Below, piece by piece: positions 26,194 through 35,477 of a stretch of DNA of 64,000 bases. The translations under genes and the position numbers were made by a program. How positions within the stretch are numbered: the stretch's first letter is position 1; each line of letters starts with the position of its first letter. The notes beneath the pieces were generated by a model. That model saw only the letters and a program-made list of their open reading frames with translations. It had not been told where the DNA came from and did not search any database. Source of the stretch: Alteromonas stellipolaris (GTDB taxonomy: Bacteria > Pseudomonadota > Gammaproteobacteria > Enterobacterales > Alteromonadaceae); the NCBI RefSeq assembly GCF_001562115.1, contig NZ_CP013926.1, positions 3,782,001 through 3,846,000 on the forward strand, written 5' to 3'.

Positions 26194-27942
26194 TCAATCT
26201 GGAACTGCTGCAATGATCCTATTGCGTCCCGCATCTTTTGCTTTGTATAAGGCTTTATCTGCACGTCTAAATGCATAGACAATATCGGCAGCGTCTTTAC
26301 ATATTGTCCAACCTATACAAGCGCCGATTTTTAAGCCGTTGAGTTGCGCAAGGCTAAGTGCATTGATTTGCTTATGAATATCATTAAGCGTATCGCTAAA
26401 ATCTTGTTCACTCACGTTTTGTTGAATAATGGCAAACTCTTCACCACCAAATCTACCCGCCATGCATGCCCTATTATTCAAAGGCTGCAGTATATTGGCT
26501 ATTTCAATCAAAACAGTGTCACCTGCATCATGACCAAAGCTGTCGTTAATATTCTTAAAGTGATCTAGGTCTATCAACGCCACTGCAATGTGATGATGGC
26601 TATCCGCCTCAGATGAAAAGCTGGCGTCTACGAATAAGTCGATACTTCTTCGGTTTGGTAAGTTCGTTAACCCATCGTTGGCTGCCAGCTTTCTTAGCAT
26701 CTCATTTGATGCACTTAATGCTTTTGTACGCTCTTGAATTAATGCTTCAAGCTTCGAGGCTTGCTCGCTTTTTAATAATGCATTGGCCTTTTCGGTATCA
26801 CGCTCTTTTTGTACAATTTTCACGAAAAGCCGAGACGCTAATATCACCATGAACATACACGTAACCAATACGCCAACCATGAACATGGTGATAGGATCTA
26901 ATTGAAGCTCGATCTCAAAAAGAGCGATAAGCACGAGTGATAACGTACTTAATACTACAGGGAAAACCGTTACCGCCAGCCACTTGGCCCTGTCTGAGCC
27001 ATTCATGTGTTCTTTGTAAATCACAAAGCTTGCGAAAATTACGAAAGGAAACAACAAAATAACGGGTAAACGCAGCGCTTCATCTAACCCCATGTAGCGC
27101 CATACAAGTAAACCGATAATAGGCAAAATTAACCCGCAGGCGCTGGCAAACCTCAAGCCATAAACCGTCCTATTGGGGCGCTTCAAACTAGAAAAAACGG
27201 TCCATCCTGCCGTTAACAAGACGGCGTAAATACTTACGGCATAAGTGATGTCATTTAACTGAGGGGTATTTGGCCATAAAATTTCAAAGGCGTAGCCAAA
27301 TACCCTAAAAAACCAAAATGATGTAGCGAAGATAAAACCGGCAAAACTCAAAAACGCCATCTTTCTTGTGATAGTAAAAACAACCAAACTAAGAATGGTG
27401 AGTATCGACATGGCGCCAAAAAATGTCATATCACGCTGCAGCGAATCGACATACATCTTGTTCACCTTTTCGGGGGTGGCAACAAAGAAGTTGTAGCGCA
27501 GTATTTTTCCTTCCATATAACCATAGATTTGTATTTTATCTTTGGCAGGAAGTATGAAGGGGAAATGGTAGTTAGGTACCAGCACTTCTCGGCTGGAAAA
27601 TGGCAGCGCGTCGCCGGTTATCCATGAGTGGGTGCCATCTGACACGTACAAATGCTCAATCGAAGGGAAAGTAATAGAAAACCAAAGGGGAACAGGCTGA
27701 TCAAGTGCATTTTCGATGGTAACCCGAAAATGCAAATACTGATGGGTTTCGCGGTTTATTTCACTATCATCGTCTACCCATAATTCGTTACCTACAAGGG
27801 TATCACCGTCAGCGACTGCAAATTCCATATGCCCAGTTAAATCGAGTTGTAACGCCTTATCATTAAATAAAGCATTGCTGTAGCAAGCTGTACTTTGCAC
27901 CATAATCAGCAGTGCGAAAAGCACAAGCAAAAGCCTAACCAT
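26194..27942 (-). CDS. 7TM-DISM diguanylate cyclase (GGDEF)
   Basis: The 582-residue product has a signal peptide and a periplasmic jelly-roll-like domain (about 30-180, DISMED type). Seven membrane helices follow (about 190-390), then a coiled coil and a C-terminal GGDEF domain with the active motif GGEEF in AGRFGGEEFAII. The RxxD I-site position reads NRAC, so product inhibition through that site is probably absent. It should sense a small molecule in the periplasm and make c-di-GMP. It stands alone between the polyol porin and another GGDEF gene. Confidence 0.9.
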   Translation of the reverse strand: MVRLLLVLFALLIMVQSTACYSNALFNDKALQLDLTGHMEFAVADGDTLVGNELWVDDDSEINRETHQYLHFRVTIENALDQPVPLWFSITFPSIEHLYVSDGTHSWITGDALPFSSREVLVPNYHFPFILPAKDKIQIYGYMEGKILRYNFFVATPEKVNKMYVDSLQRDMTFFGAMSILTILSLVVFTITRKMAFLSFAGFIFATSFWFFRVFGYAFEILWPNTPQLNDITYAVSIYAVLLTAGWTVFSSLKRPNRTVYGLRFASACGLILPIIGLLVWRYMGLDEALRLPVILLFPFVIFASFVIYKEHMNGSDRAKWLAVTVFPVVLSTLSLVLIALFEIELQLDPITMFMVGVLVTCMFMVILASRLFVKIVQKERDTEKANALLKSEQASKLEALIQERTKALSASNEMLRKLAANDGLTNLPNRRSIDLFVDASFSSEADSHHHIAVALIDLDHFKNINDSFGHDAGDTVLIEIANILQPLNNRACMAGRFGGEEFAIIQQNVSEQDFSDTLNDIHKQINALSLAQLNGLKIGACIGWTICKDAADIVYAFRRADKALYKAKDAGRNRIIAAVPD

Positions 27943-28174
27943 GTAGGTTCCTTATACAAACAACACACACTTCAAAATTAATAATATTGGTGCGTTTAAT
28001 ACCTTAGGCGCATCAATATTCATCACATTCGTCGTGAAATGCAACTATTTCTGCTGCATTAAAAGTATATCACTAAAGGTTTGTTTTCAAACGTTGATTT
28101 CACATATTAGAATACGTAATAGCAATAAAAAGTACAGAATATGGTAACGTTTCATCTTAAAATTAATGCTAAAT

Positions 28175-30286
28175 TCACTTCCCTGGCTCGCGTCTTATTG
28201 TCACCCTTTTTTGTCGAATTAGCGTTTCTAACCAAGACTTATTGAAATCTTCAGCAAATGCTTCTTCATCATTAACTGACTCTAAGCCTACCCAAGTATT
28301 TTTGCCCGATGCTTTGGCGAGATATAAACACGCGTCTGACATCTCAAGGAGTTTTTCCAAATGACATGAGACAACGTTAGTTGGAATAAGTGGATAGCAT
28401 ACGTAACCTACCGAGCAAGTTATCGGTAAGGCCATGTTGTCGTGCATTTCAAATTTTGTGTCATTAATTGCTTTTACTAGGCGCTGCGCTAACACCATGG
28501 CACTTTTTCGATCAACAAACCTTGCTACCGCAACAAACTCTTCACCGCCCCACCGAACAATATAATCAGACTGCCTGAAAACATGTTCTAATCGCTTAGA
28601 AAACTCGATTAAGACTTCGTCACCTATTTGGTGACCAAATCTGTCATTTACTTGTTTAAAGTCATCAATATCAACGATGAAAACCAATAAATCTGAACCA
28701 ATGGGTTTACGGCTTTTGCCTTGATGCCAGTCGGAAAACTCACGGTCGCACAATGCAATATCTGTTTTAATGAATTTTTGTAAATAACGGCGATTCTTCA
28801 ATCCGGTTAGCGTATCAGTGATACTTTCGGACTCTATTAGTTTAAGTGACTGAATGAGCTGTTCATTCTTTTCGCTTAGCTCTCGGGTTTGAATTCTTAC
28901 TTTCCACTCTAAGCGTTCGTTCGCTTTGCGCAATGTATAGCGCCGGTATAATACAAAAAGAAGAGAAAATAGGATGAGGATGAGCCCAATAAAAAAATTT
29001 TTCAAAAGCAACTTTTCGCTTAGCCCGGCTTGCTCAAGTGCCTGCTCTTTTAACTTCAAGTCTAACTCTAGTTCTTTACGTACAGTCTCAGTTTGCGCTT
29101 GCGCTCTAGCAATCGCTTCCACCTTATTTTCATTGTTGAGCTTTTCTTTGACTCGCATCAGTTCTTTAAGGGCGATAAAAGCCGCATCGAAGCGATTCAT
29201 AGCTTCTAGCGAATTGACCTTAGCTTCATGAAACTGAACTTCAATTGGTAGCCGCTCTGCCTGCTTTGCTTTCTTTATTCCCTGATCAGCATAGTCGATG
29301 GAAATTTCATGTTCACTAGTGAGAAATGCATGCTGCGCAGCAACGACTAAAGCATTCAATGTCAGTGCTGGGAATCGCCCGTTGGCAGTATGCAATACAT
29401 TTTGGATAACGTCGTTAGCTTGGTCGTAACTACCTCTAGCGATATGTATTTTAGCGAGCGTTAACTTATACATATCAGCGTATTCAGTCGATTTAACTTC
29501 ATTAAAAAGACGAATTGCTTCATTAGCATGTGATTCAGCAGCTTCAAAATCTGACAACGCTAGCAATGATTCAGCAATTAAGGCGTTATTGAATGCAATA
29601 TTCTGCACCATGCCACGCTTGGTATCTATCTCCAGAGAACTATAGAAATACGCTAATGCACTGCGGTGATCTCCCATCTTGGCATTAAGACCCCCTAAGC
29701 TATAAAATACCTGCGACTTTTCAGCATCACTGCCTTGTTCAATCGCATGATCAAGCGCGGTTTGGTATGCCAAAATAGCCCCATCATAATCGCCGATAGC
29801 GCCCAATGCTAGGCCCATATAACTGCCAACCATGCTTAGGCTTTTTTTATCATCTAAGGCATTGTAAATCCGCTCACCGCGATGGTAATAGTCGAGGGCC
29901 AACGGATAATCAGACATGCTGTAGTAGGCGTACCCAAGCATGGTGTACACATACGCTAATGCAAGATCGTTAGACGAACGAGAATATGCTAACTCTGCTG
30001 ATTTCAATAATTCGATAGCATGTGGGTATCGAGTTCGGCTGATCTCATTTTCTGCCGTAATGGTGGCTAGGTCAGCCTGTAATTCGGGGTTCTGAGACTT
30101 AGCAACAATGCCTTGCAAATTTTGCGTTAACAACTCTGCTTTCTGAATATTTCCTAACTCTCGTTCAGTACGAATAGATACTTTTAACGCATCGATATCG
30201 CTTTTCTTACCGGTATCAACACGTTGGGCATCTACGTGCAAACTGGTGATGAGAAGTAAACAGAGAAGGAACCGCAGGATGTACAT
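28175..30286 (-). CDS. Periplasmic-TPR, membrane-anchored diguanylate cyclase
   Basis: The 703-residue product has a signal peptide (about 1-20) and an array of TPR helices to about residue 390. A coiled coil precedes one membrane segment (LLLKNFFIGLILILFSLLFVL, about 428-448), followed by a coiled coil and a GGDEF domain. The active motif reads RWGGEEF, with RQSD five residues before it as an intact I-site. The periplasmic TPR part is probably a protein- or peptide-sensing input and the cytoplasmic part makes c-di-GMP. Monocistronic; no regulator is seen next to it. Confidence 0.9.
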   Translation of the reverse strand: MYILRFLLCLLLITSLHVDAQRVDTGKKSDIDALKVSIRTERELGNIQKAELLTQNLQGIVAKSQNPELQADLATITAENEISRTRYPHAIELLKSAELAYSRSSNDLALAYVYTMLGYAYYSMSDYPLALDYYHRGERIYNALDDKKSLSMVGSYMGLALGAIGDYDGAILAYQTALDHAIEQGSDAEKSQVFYSLGGLNAKMGDHRSALAYFYSSLEIDTKRGMVQNIAFNNALIAESLLALSDFEAAESHANEAIRLFNEVKSTEYADMYKLTLAKIHIARGSYDQANDVIQNVLHTANGRFPALTLNALVVAAQHAFLTSEHEISIDYADQGIKKAKQAERLPIEVQFHEAKVNSLEAMNRFDAAFIALKELMRVKEKLNNENKVEAIARAQAQTETVRKELELDLKLKEQALEQAGLSEKLLLKNFFIGLILILFSLLFVLYRRYTLRKANERLEWKVRIQTRELSEKNEQLIQSLKLIESESITDTLTGLKNRRYLQKFIKTDIALCDREFSDWHQGKSRKPIGSDLLVFIVDIDDFKQVNDRFGHQIGDEVLIEFSKRLEHVFRQSDYIVRWGGEEFVAVARFVDRKSAMVLAQRLVKAINDTKFEMHDNMALPITCSVGYVCYPLIPTNVVSCHLEKLLEMSDACLYLAKASGKNTWVGLESVNDEEAFAEDFNKSWLETLIRQKRVTIRREPGK

Positions 30287-30444
30287 TTAAGGCCTAAAAA
30301 TAAGTAGTTTCGTCCGATGAACTACCAAAATAATAGTCGCAAACGCTTAATACTGCACAGAATTATTTTGAATAACGTAAGTCATTTATTTTAATAATTG
30401 GGTGCGCTTTAGCTACTTCATTTTTTGGGAAGCCATTAGCCTAT

Positions 30445-30473
30445 AAAAAAGCCGGGCGATTTCTCGACCCGGC
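30445..30473 (-). terminator. Intrinsic terminator of the cytochrome c gene
   Basis: On the minus strand GCCGGG-TCGA-GAAA-TCG-CCCGGC (30473-30451) is followed by six T. It lies about 20 bp past the cytochrome stop codon. Confidence 0.9.
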
Positions 30474-30492
30474 CGACAAAACGGGAACATAT

Positions 30493-30993
30493 TTAGTCTA
30501 CTTCAATCTCGCCTTCTTCAATTGCTACTATTCTGCGTGCTTCTACATAGGTTTTAATGGCCCATAATGTCTCTTGATCTAAAATAGGCTCTGATTGTCC
30601 CTCTGGTATACCTCCTAGTGCAGGCATGCCTTTTGATGAACCAAAACGAAGGCGCTCCACGTACCATTCATCGTCTTCCATACTTTCTGGATCAAGCAGT
30701 CGTAAATCGGGATTTATGCCACCTGACTGCGCATGCAGACCATGACATACAGCGCAATTATTGGAATAGGCTGACTCACCAAACTCGTACACTTTTTTTT
30801 GTGTCTCTTGGTCTAAATTACGATAAGGGTTTTCAAAAACCCAGCCATCTTCAGACTCATCACCATTGGTAATTTTTTGCATTTCAGAGCTGTCAGCGCC
30901 TTGTGGCGTCACGTTGCCATGTGCAGCTAACTTGTGCGCCGTCAAGGCTAGAAAAAGCGTTGTAATTAATAGAGATACTTTTACTTTCATCAT
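30493..30993 (-). CDS. Periplasmic cytochrome c, electron acceptor of the quinoprotein alcohol dehydrogenase
   Basis: The 166-residue product has a signal peptide ending around KLAAHG. The single heme motif is CAVCH in NNCAVCHGLHAQSG, and an axial Met is likely in KGMPALGG. It is a cytochrome c of the type that accepts electrons from PQQ alcohol dehydrogenases (c550 class). It lies 165 bp downstream of the dehydrogenase gene but has its own copy of the TCCTCC/GGAGGA palindrome about 80 bp upstream, so it can be transcribed separately. AGGATG 8 bp before the ATG supports the start. Confidence 0.9.
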   Translation of the reverse strand: MMKVKVSLLITTLFLALTAHKLAAHGNVTPQGADSSEMQKITNGDESEDGWVFENPYRNLDQETQKKVYEFGESAYSNNCAVCHGLHAQSGGINPDLRLLDPESMEDDEWYVERLRFGSSKGMPALGGIPEGQSEPILDQETLWAIKTYVEARRIVAIEEGEIEVD

Positions 30994-31071
30994 TCATACA
31001 TCCTCAAAAGCCGATGAAAAAATTATACTTAATGTGATAATTGGGGTAACTCTACTTTGGTTTTGAAAGGC

Positions 31072-31087
31072 TCCTCCTTTGGGAGGA
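31072..31087. promoter_or_regulatory. Palindromic site A (TCCTCC-TTTG-GGAGGA), upstream of cytochrome c
   Basis: A perfect 6-bp dyad with a 4-nt centre, 79 bp upstream of the cytochrome c start. It matches the sites at 34102, 39853, 45003 and 58250 described below. Confidence 0.75.
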
Positions 31088-31106
31088 TAAAGGGGAAATC
31101 AAACAT

Positions 31107-31137
31107 AAAAAAAGCCGATACCTTCGACAGTACCGGC
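31107..31137 (-). terminator. Intrinsic terminator of the alcohol dehydrogenase gene
   Basis: On the minus strand an imperfect GCCGGTAC...GTATCGGC stem (31137-31114) is followed by seven T. It lies 20 bp past the dehydrogenase stop. Confidence 0.88.
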
Positions 31138-31158
31138 CTCAATTGTATTTATGAACTA

Positions 31159-32946
31159 TTAGTTTTTGGCTACCTGCTCGTAGCGTTTGGGCAATTTAAA
31201 TGTCCATACCGTGCCACCTTGGTTAAGGTGTTTAACCCGCTTAGCGACTTCACCGCCCCATAGAGGTACTGCGCCGCCCCAGCCAGATAACACAGACACG
31301 TATTGCTCGCCTTCCATCTCCCAAGTTACAGGCGAACCTACAATGCCTGAGCCTGTTTGGAACTTATAAACCATCTCGCCGGTTTTGTCGTCAAAGGCCA
31401 TTAAGTAGCCTTCCGGGTTGCCGGTCCAGACTAACCCGCCGCCGGTGGTCATTACACCACCCCACAGTGGCGCAAAGTTATTATAGCGCCACACTTCTTT
31501 GCCCGTTTTAGGGTCAATGGCACGAAGCACACCAATAAAATCTTCATTAACTGATTTAATCGTAAAGCCAGCTCCTAGGTAAGCAGCGCCTTTTTTATAC
31601 GAGGTGGTCTCGTTCCAAATATCCATTTCCCATTCATTGGAAGGTACATAAAACAAACCAGTATCAGGTGAATACGCCATTGGCATCCAGTTTTTCCCAC
31701 CTAAGAATGCAGGGCGAGCAACAACCTGAGCACCTTTCTTACCATCATCAGATAATGATGGGTTACCTGGACGAACATCTTCAATATAAAGTGGTCGGCC
31801 GTTTTCATCTAACCCTTTAGCCCACGTTAATTTATCTACAAATGGAAAGCCACGGATGAAATCACCATCTTCACGGTTCAACACGTAAAAGAAGCCGTTT
31901 CTATCCGCGGTTGCAGCGGCTTTCACCGTTTTACCTGACTCTTCGTAATCAAACGCGATAAGCTCGTTTACGCCATCGAAGTCCCAACCATCGTGAGGCG
32001 TGGTTTGAAAGTGCCACACAATTTTGCCAGTCTTAGGGTCAATCGCTAAGCGAGAGGATGAGAAATAATTGTCTCCCGGACGAAGATGAGAATTCCAAGG
32101 AGACGGGTTACCTGTGCCAAAGAACAACAACCCGGTGTCAGCATCGTACGTGCCACCTAGCCAGGTTGCCGCTCCGCCTGTTTTCCATAAATCAGCTGGC
32201 CATGTTTCACCCGGCGCACCACCAGAAATACCATTCTCGGTTTTTTTACCGTCCTTCCACATATAGCCCATGTGGCCTTCGACGGTAGGTCTAACCCAAA
32301 TTTGTTTGCCGGTCTTAGCGTCATAAGCGTATACCTTACCCACAACACCAAACTCGCCGCCCGAATTCCCTGTGATCACCATGCCATCAATAATAATAGG
32401 CGCAGCAGTAATAGAGTAACCGGCTTTATAGTCTTCTACTTTTTTCTTCCAAACGGTTTTGCCCGTGTCTTTATCAAGGGCTACCAGTTTGGCATCTAGT
32501 GTGCCGAATATAACCAAGTTATCATACAAGGCAACGCCACGATTAATAACATCACAACAAGGCATAATGCCATCGGGCAAACGGGCTTCGTACTGCCATA
32601 GTTCTTCGCCAGTCATAGCATCAATAGCCCAGACTCGAGAGTAAGAACCTGTGACATACATAACGCCATCTTTCACCATAGGCTGAGACTCTTGGCCTCG
32701 CTGCTTTTCGCCGCCGAGTGAAAATGCCCAGACTGGTCGAATTTCTTCGATGGTATCTTTATTAATCGCAGACAATGGGCTGTATCGCTGTGCGCGTAGC
32801 CCCATGCCATAGGATACGATATCGTCAGTAGTGGCTTGATCATTTTGTATATCTTTGTCGGTCACGTTAGCTTGAGCGGGGGAAATTGCCCCTGCACAAA
32901 CCAATAAAGCTAAGGCAATTCTTTTTAATGGTAATGATTTATTCAT
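31159..32946 (-). CDS. PQQ-dependent alcohol dehydrogenase, predicted lanthanide type
   Basis: This is a quinoprotein alcohol dehydrogenase: signal peptide (ISPAQA|NV), eight-bladed propeller with repeated DxxTGxxxW tryptophan-docking motifs, and the vicinal disulfide MPCCDV that stacks on PQQ. Metal ligands include the Glu of SGGEFG and the Asn of [10 protein letters not shown]. The catalytic Asp lies in HDGWDFDG. The residue two positions after it is also Asp, the hallmark of rare-earth-dependent enzymes (XoxF, PedH), whereas calcium enzymes have Ala or Ser there. The start is set at the ATG at 32946 (AGGA 7 bp upstream) rather than at 32988, giving 595 residues. It oxidises alcohols in the periplasm and passes electrons to cytochrome c. 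Site B lies 114 bp upstream. Confidence 0.93.
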   Translation of the reverse strand: MNKSLPLKRIALALLVCAGAISPAQANVTDKDIQNDQATTDDIVSYGMGLRAQRYSPLSAINKDTIEEIRPVWAFSLGGEKQRGQESQPMVKDGVMYVTGSYSRVWAIDAMTGEELWQYEARLPDGIMPCCDVINRGVALYDNLVIFGTLDAKLVALDKDTGKTVWKKKVEDYKAGYSITAAPIIIDGMVITGNSGGEFGVVGKVYAYDAKTGKQIWVRPTVEGHMGYMWKDGKKTENGISGGAPGETWPADLWKTGGAATWLGGTYDADTGLLFFGTGNPSPWNSHLRPGDNYFSSSRLAIDPKTGKIVWHFQTTPHDGWDFDGVNELIAFDYEESGKTVKAAATADRNGFFYVLNREDGDFIRGFPFVDKLTWAKGLDENGRPLYIEDVRPGNPSLSDDGKKGAQVVARPAFLGGKNWMPMAYSPDTGLFYVPSNEWEMDIWNETTSYKKGAAYLGAGFTIKSVNEDFIGVLRAIDPKTGKEVWRYNNFAPLWGGVMTTGGGLVWTGNPEGYLMAFDDKTGEMVYKFQTGSGIVGSPVTWEMEGEQYVSVLSGWGGAVPLWGGEVAKRVKHLNQGGTVWTFKLPKRYEQVAKN

Positions 32947-33059
32947 AACGTTTCCTAATTGCGTATTGGCCATGAATGGATCTGACATGCAGACTATTCG
33001 ATAGAATTAGAATAGCGGTGCACAATGGTCGTGCCTATGGAACGGCTGAGTGAATTGTC

Positions 33060-33078
33060 CCCTCCTTTAGTAGGAGGA
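33060..33078. promoter_or_regulatory. Palindromic site B (CCCTCC...GGAGGA), upstream of alcohol dehydrogenase
   Basis: Dyad with a 7-nt centre (TTTAGTA) instead of 4, about 114 bp upstream of the dehydrogenase ATG. Read on the minus strand its CTCCTACT-AAAGGAGG resembles site F. Confidence 0.65.
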
Positions 33079-33130
33079 ATTAACAGGAAGCATGCCCAAA
33101 ATATTTAAGCAATTGGAAAAGCTTGAGCAA

Positions 33131-34018
33131 CTAGGGCTCTACTGCATAGTAAGCAGGCATTTCATAAGTGGCATGATACTGACTAAAAATGTGCGCCATT
33201 TTTCCGGTCTGTACCATCTCGGTGATCACATCACCAACTTCATACGCTAGGGTTCGGTAGTCGTTATGTACTGCAATACCTAAGTCCCACTTCTGCTTCC
33301 CTATCAAGGGGAACGCATTACTAGCAAGCTGAAATTTTGCGTTATCAACAAATTGGGACAAATAACTGATTTGTGTTCGAAGCCCCATTACCGCATCAAC
33401 ATCCCCTTTTTTCATGGCACCAATGGCGAGTTCGTTGCTGGTATATTGCGTTGTGTTCTCTCTTAACCTCCCGCCAAAGGCAGAGGTGAGGTAAAAATGA
33501 GGAATACTGTCAATTTCAGCGCCAATCTTGTGGTATTGAAACATCGCCATGGTCTCTACCTCTGGCAATTGCTCAGTATTGTGAATTATCTGCCAGCTTT
33601 CTTGGTGGTAGGGAGCAAACATATGAACTAATTCATTGGCCAACAAGCCTATATCGTCTCGTTTTTGGGAAAATGAACGGTCGTAAGGAGCACGCATCAT
33701 CAAATCAGCTTTTACTTTGTGAATGATGTGGCCCTTCCACAAAAAGTTGCGGAAATCATCTTCAGTTGTCTCTCCTGGCGTCATCCAAGTTAAGATAAGT
33801 TCCACGTTTAGCTTAGCTGCAATTTCTTTAGCAATATCGACATCTATTCCCCTAGCGGTATCAGCGTCTAAATATGAATAAGGAGGGTAATCGTTGTAAA
33901 CCGCTATATTGATGTACTTGCTTTCGATAATGTCATCAAAAGACCGAGCGGCGACGTTCGCACTCCACCAGCAAAGTAAAATTAAAGGAAAAAATAAGGT
34001 AATTCGAAAACCTGACAC
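33131..34018 (-). CDS. Periplasmic family 3 solute-binding-like protein (XoxJ/MxaJ-like)
   Basis: The 295-residue product has a signal peptide (to about SANVAA|RS) and the two-lobe fold of family 3 binding proteins (YNDYPPYSYLDADTARGIDVDIAKEIAAKL). No permease or ATPase of the amino-acid type is nearby. In methylotrophs such a protein (MxaJ/XoxJ) is encoded beside the methanol dehydrogenase and helps activate the enzyme. The position directly upstream of the dehydrogenase gene on the same strand fits that role. The start is a GTG at 34018. Site C lies 84 bp upstream and is shared with the divergent operon. Confidence 0.8.
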   Translation of the reverse strand: MSGFRITLFFPLILLCWWSANVAARSFDDIIESKYINIAVYNDYPPYSYLDADTARGIDVDIAKEIAAKLNVELILTWMTPGETTEDDFRNFLWKGHIIHKVKADLMMRAPYDRSFSQKRDDIGLLANELVHMFAPYHQESWQIIHNTEQLPEVETMAMFQYHKIGAEIDSIPHFYLTSAFGGRLRENTTQYTSNELAIGAMKKGDVDAVMGLRTQISYLSQFVDNAKFQLASNAFPLIGKQKWDLGIAVHNDYRTLAYEVGDVITEMVQTGKMAHIFSQYHATYEMPAYYAVEP

Positions 34019-34101
34019 TTTGAAAACTCTGTTTACGCTAGGTGCTTTTTATACTAATGCGCAGTTGGGTATTCTCGAATGATACTTTAGCGCCATAGCA
34101 T

Positions 34102-34117
34102 TCCTCCTTTAGGAGGA
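34102..34117. promoter_or_regulatory. Palindromic site C (TCCTCC-TTTA-GGAGGA), divergent promoter
   Basis: A perfect dyad in the 172-bp gap between the XoxJ-like gene (84 bp away) and the ABC/propeller operon (74 bp away). It is followed on the plus strand by TGTTATTCGGGAA, echoed at site E, and by a TATAC-type -10 about 20 bp downstream. Confidence 0.8.
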
Positions 34118-34190
34118 TGTTATTCGGGAATAATGCCATATACCCTTTTTGTATCTCGACTGACAAAAGGCACACTTTCAAATAAGAAGT

Positions 34191-35477
34191 GTGAATAGAA
34201 GTGTGAATAAAGCCCTTCGCTGGTTTATGAAAAAAGCAAAAGTATGGATAGGAATATCAACCTTACTGCTAAGCGTATCAGCCTTGCATGCTCATGTTCA
34301 TGCCCAAATCCAGTCTGGAAGCAAATATAAAGGGCAAGCTGAAGCTCAGCAAAACACTACGAACATGGTCTATCTTAAGCTGAAACGCCCTACGCCCGCG
34401 GGCACGCCTTCGTATTTAATTAGCCCTACTGACGAAGGAATTGCGGGTGCCGAAATTGGTATTGAAGATGCCAATATTACGGGAAAGTTTTTAGGCTACT
34501 CGTTGACGCTTGCCCACATAAATGCTTTAGATTCAGCCGCTACCGACGCTATTACCCATGCCCCCGTGGTGCTTATCGATAGCCCAGATGCTCAATATCA
34601 AGAAGCCGTTCGTTCAGTGGTGTCGATTAATCCCAGCGCATTGGTTGTGAATGTAGCCAGTGGTAAGGATACATTTCGCCGCATGCACTGCGAGCTTAAC
34701 GTCTTACACACCTACCCTAGCTACCAAATGAAAACCGATGCGCTTGGTCAGTGGCTTAGAACTAAGCGTTTGAGCTCGGTGCTTACCTTGCGCGGCGCTC
34801 ATGAAAGCGATGAGGCTTACTTAGACGCATTTTTACGTACCGCGAAGAAATTTAAATTAAATATTGTTGAAAAGAAAACATGGCAGGCAAGCTTCGACTT
34901 ACGTCGCTCTGCTTTTTCTGAAATCCCCCTTTTCACTCGAACTAAGAAACCTTACGACGCTATTTTTGCTGCCGACACCCAAAGTCAGTATGCCTACAGC
35001 TTACCGTTTAATACCCACCTTATTGTGCCCATTATGGGTTCGGCAGGTTTGAAACCATTAGGGTGGCATTTTACTCATGAGCAATGGGGCGCAAGACAGC
35101 TTCAGAATCGCTTTAAAGACAAGTTTTCACGCACTATGAATGAAGTAGACTTTGCTGCTTATGCCGCCATTATTGCTATATCGACCGCTTTGCAGCGAAG
35201 TGATAGCAGTGATTTTAAAAATAATGACTCTCAAATGCATGAGTCTGTTACAGGTACACGATTATTTAACGCATTAGTAGAGGGTCAACTGAGTATTGCG
35301 GCGTATAAAGGTAGGCAATTAACTTTCAGAAAAGGCACTCGACAACTTCGCCAGCCTATGGCGCTAGCACACGAAGAAGCGCTTGTGACCCACGCTCCCC
35401 TGTCTGGTTTTTTACACCAACTCGATGAATTAGACACCCTAGGTGATGCCACCACTACTTGTAAGGACGCCCTATGA
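34191..35477 (+). CDS. ABC-type substrate-binding-like protein of PQQ alcohol-oxidation clusters
   Basis: The 428-residue product has a signal peptide ending around HAHVHAQ and a type I periplasmic-binding fold like branched-chain amino-acid receptors (DEGIAGAEIGIEDAN, then PVVLIDSPDA). From recall it fits the family named 'ABC transporter, substrate binding protein, PQQ-dependent alcohol dehydrogenase system'. It overlaps the next gene by 4 bp. The start is uncertain: GTG at 34191 or 34203 inside a 12-bp tandem repeat, or ATG at 34227 (MKKAKVWIG), which gives a tidy signal peptide. Its ligand is unknown; a quinone cofactor, metal complex or alcohol is possible. Confidence 0.8.
   Translation: MNRSVNKALRWFMKKAKVWIGISTLLLSVSALHAHVHAQIQSGSKYKGQAEAQQNTTNMVYLKLKRPTPAGTPSYLISPTDEGIAGAEIGIEDANITGKFLGYSLTLAHINALDSAATDAITHAPVVLIDSPDAQYQEAVRSVVSINPSALVVNVASGKDTFRRMHCELNVLHTYPSYQMKTDALGQWLRTKRLSSVLTLRGAHESDEAYLDAFLRTAKKFKLNIVEKKTWQASFDLRRSAFSEIPLFTRTKKPYDAIFAADTQSQYAYSLPFNTHLIVPIMGSAGLKPLGWHFTHEQWGARQLQNRFKDKFSRTMNEVDFAAYAAIIAISTALQRSDSSDFKNNDSQMHESVTGTRLFNALVEGQLSIAAYKGRQLTFRKGTRQLRQPMALAHEEALVTHAPLSGFLHQLDELDTLGDATTTCKDAL

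Noticed and set aside
26091..26282. 63-residue ORF at the 3' end of the 7TM-DISM cyclase
   Set aside because: It overlaps the cyclase gene in another frame and lacks a start signal or motif.
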